From positions 1 to 64,000 of the forward strand of contig DASTRY010000012.1 in assembly GCA_035760965.1 (NCBI GenBank): DNA of 64,000 bases, read 5' to 3'. Source of the stretch: JADGHX01 sp035760965 (GTDB lineage Bacteria; Pseudomonadota; Gammaproteobacteria; Steroidobacterales; Steroidobacteraceae). Position numbers and translations under genes: made by a program. Positions 59,838 to 64,000 of this stretch are shown piece after piece. The notes under the pieces are model-generated. The model saw only the letters and a list, made by a program, of their open reading frames with translations, was not told where the DNA came from and searched no databases. Every line of letters starts with the position of its first letter. Within the stretch, counting starts at the first letter, position 1.

Positions 59838-59859
59838 CCGCGGGGCCGGCGCCCCGCGG
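59838..59859. promoter_or_regulatory. Strong GC-rich inverted repeat in divergent promoter region
   Basis: CCGCGGGGC, loop CGGC, GCCCCGCGG: a perfect 9-bp inverted repeat, 111-132 bp upstream of the kinase operon start. It is flanked by the direct repeat GCAGAAGGT at 59791-59799 and 59871-59879, exactly 80 bp apart. It could be a regulator site or a leader hairpin. Confidence 0.4.
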
Positions 59860-59916
59860 TCTCGGGCCTTGCAGAAGGTTCGGCCGTCGGCGCACTATCC
59901 GGCGCCGAGAGGCAGG

Positions 59917-59933
59917 TATAAGGACCCCTTATA
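59917..59933. promoter_or_regulatory. Palindrome directly before the AraC gene
   Basis: TATAAGG-ACC-CCTTATA, a perfect 7-bp inverted repeat with a 3-base centre, 10 bp before the AraC start (59944). Part of it, CCCCTTATAT, is also found upstream of the MarR gene (47237-47246). Autoregulatory operator or promoter element is likely. Confidence 0.45.
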
Positions 59934-59943
59934 TATGGTCGTC

Positions 59944-60897
59944 ATGACCGAGAGGGCCGCGCGCCAGCACTGGTCCACGGCCGACGTCGACCCGCGACAC
60001 GCGCTGGCGTACTGGGTCGACACGATCTGCAAGTCGTTCCTCGAAATCGATATCGACAGCCCGGAGCGCGAGCACTTCCACGGCAGCCTCGATCAGTCCG
60101 ACCTCGGTCCCGCCACGCTCTACCTCGTCGAAGCGAACACGCAGACCGTCCGCCGCACGCCTTCTCGGATCGCGCACAGCCGCTACGCCGGCTACTTCCT
60201 GCTGCAGCTTCGCACGGGTCAGCTGCACTTCCAGCAGTACGGGCGCGAGTCGTTCATCCAGCCCGGCGACAGCGTGCTCGTCGATTGCAACGCGCCCTAT
60301 CGGGTCGAGTGCCTGCCGACGACGCGCACGGTGGCGATCCGCTTTCCGCAGGAATGGTTGAAGAATTGGATCCCCGCGCCCGAGAGTCTCGCGGGCCGTC
60401 CGTTCCGCTCAGGTGCCGGCTGGAGCACCGCGCTGTGCGCGGCGCTCGCCAATCTCGACAGCGACGAGGAGCTCGCCCTGCCGCCGGGCGTCGTCGCGGA
60501 GCAGATCGCCGCGCTGCTCGCGCTCGCCGCGGGCCCCGAGGTTCATGCCTCGAGCGGCACCGAGAAGCTGCTGAAGCGCATCTTGAGCACGATTCGCGAC
60601 CGCTGCCACGAGCCCGGCCTGAGTCCGGGTGCGGTGGCGGACATTCACAACATCTCGAAGCGCTACCTGCACTACCTGTTCGCGCAAGCGTCGACGACCT
60701 TCGGCAACGAGCTCATGCGCACGCGCCTCGAATCTGCGCGCCGCCTGCTGAGCGACCGGCGCTACGACGCACTCTCCGTGAGCGAAGTGGCCGCGCGCTG
60801 CGGCTTCCTGGAACCGAGCCACTTCGCGCGCCGCTTCCGCAAAGCCTTCGGCTTGGGGCCGACGGAGTTTCGCGCCGCGGCCCGCGCGCGCAGCTAG
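59944..60897 (+). CDS. AraC family regulator of the aryl-ketone operon (candidate)
   Basis: 317 aa from ATG 59944; ATG 59935 (three codons earlier) is possible. N-terminal AraC-binding-like domain of the FeaR type (about 30-160: FLLQLRTGQLHFQQYGRE and IQPGDSVLVDCNAPY), C-terminal double HTH with NISKRYLHYLFAQ and CGFLEPSHFARRFRKAFGLGPTEF. It is divergent from the seven-gene kinase-carboxylase operon and precedes, convergent by 8 bp, the SnoaL-GST-GST operon. FeaR-type activators commonly sense phenylethylamine-derived or aromatic compounds, which suits control of aromatic-ketone use. Confidence 0.9.
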   Translation: MTERAARQHWSTADVDPRHALAYWVDTICKSFLEIDIDSPEREHFHGSLDQSDLGPATLYLVEANTQTVRRTPSRIAHSRYAGYFLLQLRTGQLHFQQYGRESFIQPGDSVLVDCNAPYRVECLPTTRTVAIRFPQEWLKNWIPAPESLAGRPFRSGAGWSTALCAALANLDSDEELALPPGVVAEQIAALLALAAGPEVHASSGTEKLLKRILSTIRDRCHEPGLSPGAVADIHNISKRYLHYLFAQASTTFGNELMRTRLESARRLLSDRRYDALSVSEVAARCGFLEPSHFARRFRKAFGLGPTEFRAAARARS

Positions 60898-60905
60898 TCG
60901 CCGAG

Positions 60906-61319
60906 TCAGGAGCCGCCGGCGAGGCGCGCGGGCGGCTTGGTCACGCCGACGTTGGGGGGCCACGTGCTCGCCTTCAGCTGGGCGACCTTGCCATCGCGCA
61001 GGTAGTACACCACCAAGAATTTCACGGTCGTGAATTCGCCCTGCTTCAGCGGCCCGAACACGAAGTCGGGCCGGTCGCGGGTCGCATGAAAGTCCATGTC
61101 GATCTCGGCGAAAATGTGGCTCTCGTCGCGAAGCACGAGCTGCGCGCGGATGATCTCGCGAATGCCGTCGTGGGCCCACGCGAGGAACTTCCGCAGCTCG
61201 TCCGCGCCGTGCAGAACGCGCGCGCCGCTCTGGAACACGACGTCCTCCGTGAAGAAGCGGCTCACGAGCGCGGCGTCGTCTCCCGCGTTGAACGCGGCGA
61301 TGTATTCGTTGTAGTCCAT
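60906..61319 (-). CDS. SnoaL-like (NTF2-fold) protein
   Basis: 137 aa. Typical SnoaL-like start MDYNEYIAAFNAGDDAALVS then RFFTEDVVFQSGARVLHGAD, and the end of the cone fold FLVVYYLRDGKVAQLKASTW. Family members are isomerases, hydrolases or lyases without cofactor. Third gene of an operon (GST, GST, this), starting 16 bp after the second GST. It might act on a product of the GST reactions, for example a thioether or a hydroxypropanone, but no residue pattern proves it. Confidence 0.82.
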   Translation of the reverse strand: MDYNEYIAAFNAGDDAALVSRFFTEDVVFQSGARVLHGADELRKFLAWAHDGIREIIRAQLVLRDESHIFAEIDMDFHATRDRPDFVFGPLKQGEFTTVKFLVVYYLRDGKVAQLKASTWPPNVGVTKPPARLAGGS

Positions 61320-61335
61320 TCTTCGCCTCTGCGTT

Positions 61336-62124
61336 TCAACCCCAGCGCGAATGCTCGGGCCCGGGCGCGAAGGCTTGCTCGGGCTTTCCGGTGCGACTCA
61401 CGGCGAGCGCAGCCTGAACTGCGGGGCGCGCGCGAATGCGCTCTAGCCACGCGATGAGACGCGGCGTGCTCGTCGCATTCACGAGCGCCGGCGTCAAGGT
61501 CGGCAGTGAGTTGCAGATCGCGAACGCGTCGATATCCGCGAGCGAATAGGCATTTCCGACCAACCAATCGGAGCTTGCGAGCGCGTCCTCGATGCGACGC
61601 ACTGCAAGCCCAACCTTCCGCTGCGAGTCCTCCAGCAGCTCGGGCGAGTAGCCATCCGTGATGGCGAGCCGCCAGCCCTCCTGCAAAAACGTCATCGGAA
61701 TACGCGCCAGCACATCCTCGAATGACGCCGCGTTTCGGCCTTTGAAGTGAGGCGCGAGATACGTGTGACATCCGAGCGTGTTTGCGCCCGGCATGAACAC
61801 TTCGTTGATGAAGCGCGCCCAGGCGAGGATGCGGTTCTGCCCCAGCGGGTCCGCTGGCCGCAGCGGCTTCTCGGGGAATGCGTCCTCGAGATACTCGATC
61901 ATGAAGAGCGATTCGGTGATCTGCTTGCCGTCATGGAGCAGCACCGGGCCCTCGCCTTCCTGATTGAGCCGTGTTTCTTGGCTGGCGGCCAGGAATCCCG
62001 GCCGATATTGCTCGAACGAAAGCACATCCACGTAGCGACTGTGAAACGGCAGTCCCTTCTCGTTGAGCGCGATCAGCGGCTTCAGGTAGCTGCCGTTCGG
62101 CTCCCAGTGAATCAACTCGAGCAT
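61336..62124 (-). CDS. Glutathione S-transferase, LigE/LigF-like
   Basis: 262 aa. Thioredoxin-fold start LIHWEPNGSYLKPLIALNEK, glutathione-site region GEGPVLLHDGKQITES, then the alpha domain with WLVGNAYSLADIDAFAI. The related protein downstream of LigF-type patterns (FEQYRPGFL, ADPLGQNRILAWARFINE) suggests the same beta-etherase group as the gene at 48737. Together with the next gene it gives the cluster three such enzymes, possibly selective for different stereoisomers or for deglutathionylation (LigG role). Confidence 0.82.
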   Translation of the reverse strand: MLELIHWEPNGSYLKPLIALNEKGLPFHSRYVDVLSFEQYRPGFLAASQETRLNQEGEGPVLLHDGKQITESLFMIEYLEDAFPEKPLRPADPLGQNRILAWARFINEVFMPGANTLGCHTYLAPHFKGRNAASFEDVLARIPMTFLQEGWRLAITDGYSPELLEDSQRKVGLAVRRIEDALASSDWLVGNAYSLADIDAFAICNSLPTLTPALVNATSTPRLIAWLERIRARPAVQAALAVSRTGKPEQAFAPGPEHSRWG

Positions 62125-62137
62125 GTGGGCGACTCCT

Positions 62138-62899
62138 TCAGGAGCTCTTGCGCTGCAGATGGGCGTAGCGCTGCATCAGCTGGGTGCGACCGTGCTGCAA
62201 GCTCCTACGCACGGCCGGACGCTCGTTGATCGTGCGCAGCCACTCCAGCAGATGGGGTGTCTTCGTGTCGTTCGCGACGTCCGCCATCATGCGGGGAAGG
62301 CCCGCGAGCATGCTGAAGCCCACGATGTCGGCGAGCGAGTAGCTCTGACCCGCAACCCAGGGGCGCTCGCTCAGAGCGGCCTCGAGTTGCTCGGCGCCGA
62401 GCTCGATGCGCCGGCGCGATTCCGCCATCTCCTCCGGCGAAAACGTGCCGTAAATCGCCTTCGACCACGCGATGCGCCGCTCCTTCAGCGGGATGCGCTC
62501 GATGCGCGCCTTGAGCTCCTCCGGGTCGCGCTGACGCACGGCCGGCCCGACGAAGAAGCTCCAGCCGAACATGCTGATCGCGGGCCCGACGAACTGATCG
62601 AAGAAGCGGCACCACCAGCGCATGCGCCAGCGCTCGAACGGATCGCTCGGGCGCAGCGGCGGCCCGGGGAACGCCGCGTCGATGTACTCCATCATCGCCG
62701 TGGATTCGGCGATCAGCGTGCCATCGTGCACCATGCTCGGAATGGTGCCGTTCGGGTTGATCTTCAGATACTCGGGTGTGTGCTGATCGAAGCCGAGCAA
62801 ATCCACGTACCGACTCTCGAACTCCACGCCTTTCTCGTACGCGGCCATGATCGGCTTGCCCGAGTTGGCGTTCGGTTCCCAGTGATAGATGGTGAGCAT
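62138..62899 (-). CDS. Glutathione S-transferase, LigF-like
   Basis: 253 aa from ATG 62899; the frame is open to 63178 but the extra residues overlap the HtrA gene and its promoter. Start IYHWEPNANSGKPIMAAYEK, NPNGTIPSMVHDGTLIAES (glutathione site), FFDQFVGPAISMFGWSFF and WVAGQSYSLADIVGFSML. First gene of the GST-GST-SnoaL operon (13 bp to the next). Same family as the other two GSTs in the island; likely cytoplasmic glutathione-dependent ether cleavage or related step. Divergent from the HtrA-type protease. Confidence 0.82.
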   Translation of the reverse strand: MLTIYHWEPNANSGKPIMAAYEKGVEFESRYVDLLGFDQHTPEYLKINPNGTIPSMVHDGTLIAESTAMMEYIDAAFPGPPLRPSDPFERWRMRWWCRFFDQFVGPAISMFGWSFFVGPAVRQRDPEELKARIERIPLKERRIAWSKAIYGTFSPEEMAESRRRIELGAEQLEAALSERPWVAGQSYSLADIVGFSMLAGLPRMMADVANDTKTPHLLEWLRTINERPAVRRSLQHGRTQLMQRYAHLQRKSS

Positions 62900-63047
62900 G
62901 TGTTCCTCGTCGCGATTGCGCGCGAGCCCAGCGGTCGCCGATTTCAGTGGCAGGGTACCTGCAATACGCCGGCCGCACACCTGGCGGGGCGCGTCCGTGA
63001 GCGCACGAGTTGTAGCTCGAGCGTGCAAGACCGCTAAACTAGCGCCG

Positions 63048-64000
63048 ATGAGCAAACAGCGAGCCTGCATCCTCACCGCGCTGCTCGTGGCCGCGGGAAT
63101 CCATGCGGAGACTGTCCACTCCGCAGCGCGCGCCATCACCCCGCGCGGGGAGCTGACTGCCGAGGAAAAATCGAACATTGCGATCTTCGAGGCCTCGAAG
63201 TCCTCGGTGGTCTACATCTCCACGCGCGAACGCGTCTACGATGTCTGGACGCGCAACGTGCTGACCGTGCCGCGCGGCACCGGTTCCGGTTTCATCTGGG
63301 ACGACGACGGCCATGTCGTGACCAATCTGCACGTCATCGAAGGCGCCGCCGAAGCGATCGTGCGGCTCGCGGACGGGCGCGACTATCCCGCCGATCTCGT
63401 CGGCACGAGCGAAGGGCACGACATCGCGGTCTTGCGCATCCGGGTGTCCTCGAATCGTCCGCGACCGATTCCGATCGGCACGAGCGGCGATCTGCAGGTC
63501 GGACAGAAAGTCTTCGCCATCGGCAATCCGTTCGGTCTCGACTGGTCGCTGACCACCGGCGTCGTCTCGGCGCTCGATCGCTCGCTCGAGGGCGACAACG
63601 GCGTGCTCACACAGCACCTCATCCAAACCGACGCCGCCATCAATCCCGGGAACTCCGGCGGGCCGCTGCTCGACAGCGCCGGGCGGCTCATCGGGATGAA
63701 CACTGCGATCTACAGCCCGTCGGGCGCGAACGCCGGTGTGGGCTTCGCCGTGCCCGTCGACACGATCAATCGCGTCGTGCCGCAGATCATCCAGACGGGT
63801 CACTACGCGCCGCCGGGGCTCGGCATCGAGGCGGACGAGCTGCTGAGCCGCGCCATCGCACGGCAGCTCGGGGTCACCGGTGCTGCAATCGCGCGCGTGC
63901 AGCCCAACGGCCCCGGCGCGCGCGCCGGTCTGCGCGGCGCTCGCATCGGTCCGCGTGACTCGATCATCCCCGGAGATGTCATCACGGCGGTGAACGGCAA
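63048..64000 (+). CDS. HtrA/Deg-type trypsin-like serine protease (3' partial)
   Basis: ATG 63048; the frame is open to the right edge (at least 317 codons). Signal peptide (TALLVAAGIHAETVHSA) suggests the periplasm. Catalytic triad visible: His in TNLHVIEG, Asp in GHDIAVLRI, Ser in NPGNSGGPL (the classical GNSGG). A PDZ domain begins near residue 245 (LGIEADELLSRAI, then NGPGARAGL) and is cut by the window end. Members remove or refold damaged envelope proteins. Divergent from the GST operon, no functional link evident. Confidence 0.9.
   Translation, partial: MSKQRACILTALLVAAGIHAETVHSAARAITPRGELTAEEKSNIAIFEASKSSVVYISTRERVYDVWTRNVLTVPRGTGSGFIWDDDGHVVTNLHVIEGAAEAIVRLADGRDYPADLVGTSEGHDIAVLRIRVSSNRPRPIPIGTSGDLQVGQKVFAIGNPFGLDWSLTTGVVSALDRSLEGDNGVLTQHLIQTDAAINPGNSGGPLLDSAGRLIGMNTAIYSPSGANAGVGFAVPVDTINRVVPQIIQTGHYAPPGLGIEADELLSRAIARQLGVTGAAIARVQPNGPGARAGLRGARIGPRDSIIPGDVITAVNG

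Noticed and set aside
62900..63178. Longer N-terminus for the first GST in the 62-kb operon
   Set aside because: Would overlap the divergent HtrA gene and its promoter; GST fold starts at the ATG at 62899.

Overview
The window is a high-GC (roughly two-thirds G+C by eye) chromosomal segment from a Gram-negative, aerobic or respiring proteobacterium. Two TonB-dependent receptors, a PEP-CTERM protein, periplasmic c-type cytochromes, an Ser/Thr kinase with TPRs, DUF885, DUF4159 and a FecR-like protein together fit an environmental gammaproteobacterium near the Steroidobacter/Nevskia/Xanthomonad part of the tree; that placement is an inference from gene content and no rRNA is present to prove it. 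No tRNA, rRNA, CRISPR array, insertion sequence or phage gene was found.

Layout. 0-3.7 kb: a kinase-TPR gene entering from the left edge, a tiny ORF and a membrane protein. 4.1-6.5 kb: a GlxA-type AraC regulator and a TauE/SafE permease, each followed by a degenerate tandem-repeat array. 6.4-9.8 kb: an Lrp-type regulator divergent from a lysine 6-dehydrogenase-like gene and an ALDH7 gene, a likely lysine-to-aminoadipate module. 10-20 kb: a PEP-CTERM protein, a beta-phosphoglucomutase/GH65 phosphorylase fusion translationally coupled to a Ca2+-type P-ATPase, a dihaem cytochrome c and an unknown membrane-anchored protein. 20-29 kb: zinc alcohol dehydrogenase, an unknown gene, a flavin-dependent halogenase, a GH3 glycosidase, a decayed p-cresol-methylhydroxylase-type flavoprotein with intact cytochrome subunit, a solo EF-G domain III-V protein and a DUF4159 protein. 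29-45 kb: two TonB-dependent receptors, an AraC regulator with a direct-repeat operator candidate, VOC proteins, a large secreted unknown, DUF885, an orphan FecR and an M48 lipoprotein.

45-63 kb is the most interesting part. A seven-gene, mostly overlapping operon (59727 down to 50588) encodes a two-part PEP-synthase-like phenol kinase, a biotin carrier, a biotin carboxylase, a carboxyltransferase, a HAD phosphatase and an acetoacetate-CoA-ligase-like enzyme. This is the gene set expected for phosphorylation, side-chain carboxylation, dephosphorylation and CoA activation of a 4-hydroxyphenyl ketone such as acetovanillone or 4-hydroxyacetophenone. It is flanked on one side by a MarR-SDR-GST-SDR operon resembling LigD-type C-alpha dehydrogenases and a LigF-type beta-etherase, and on the other by an AraC regulator and a GST-GST-SnoaL operon, with a GntR/FCD regulator and a second NTF2-like protein beyond. 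The inferred overall function is a lignin-type beta-aryl ether to aryl ketone to aroyl-CoA catabolic island in a gammaproteobacterial-looking genome. A thiolase or hydrolase for the last step is not in the window. The right edge carries the start of an HtrA-type periplasmic serine protease.
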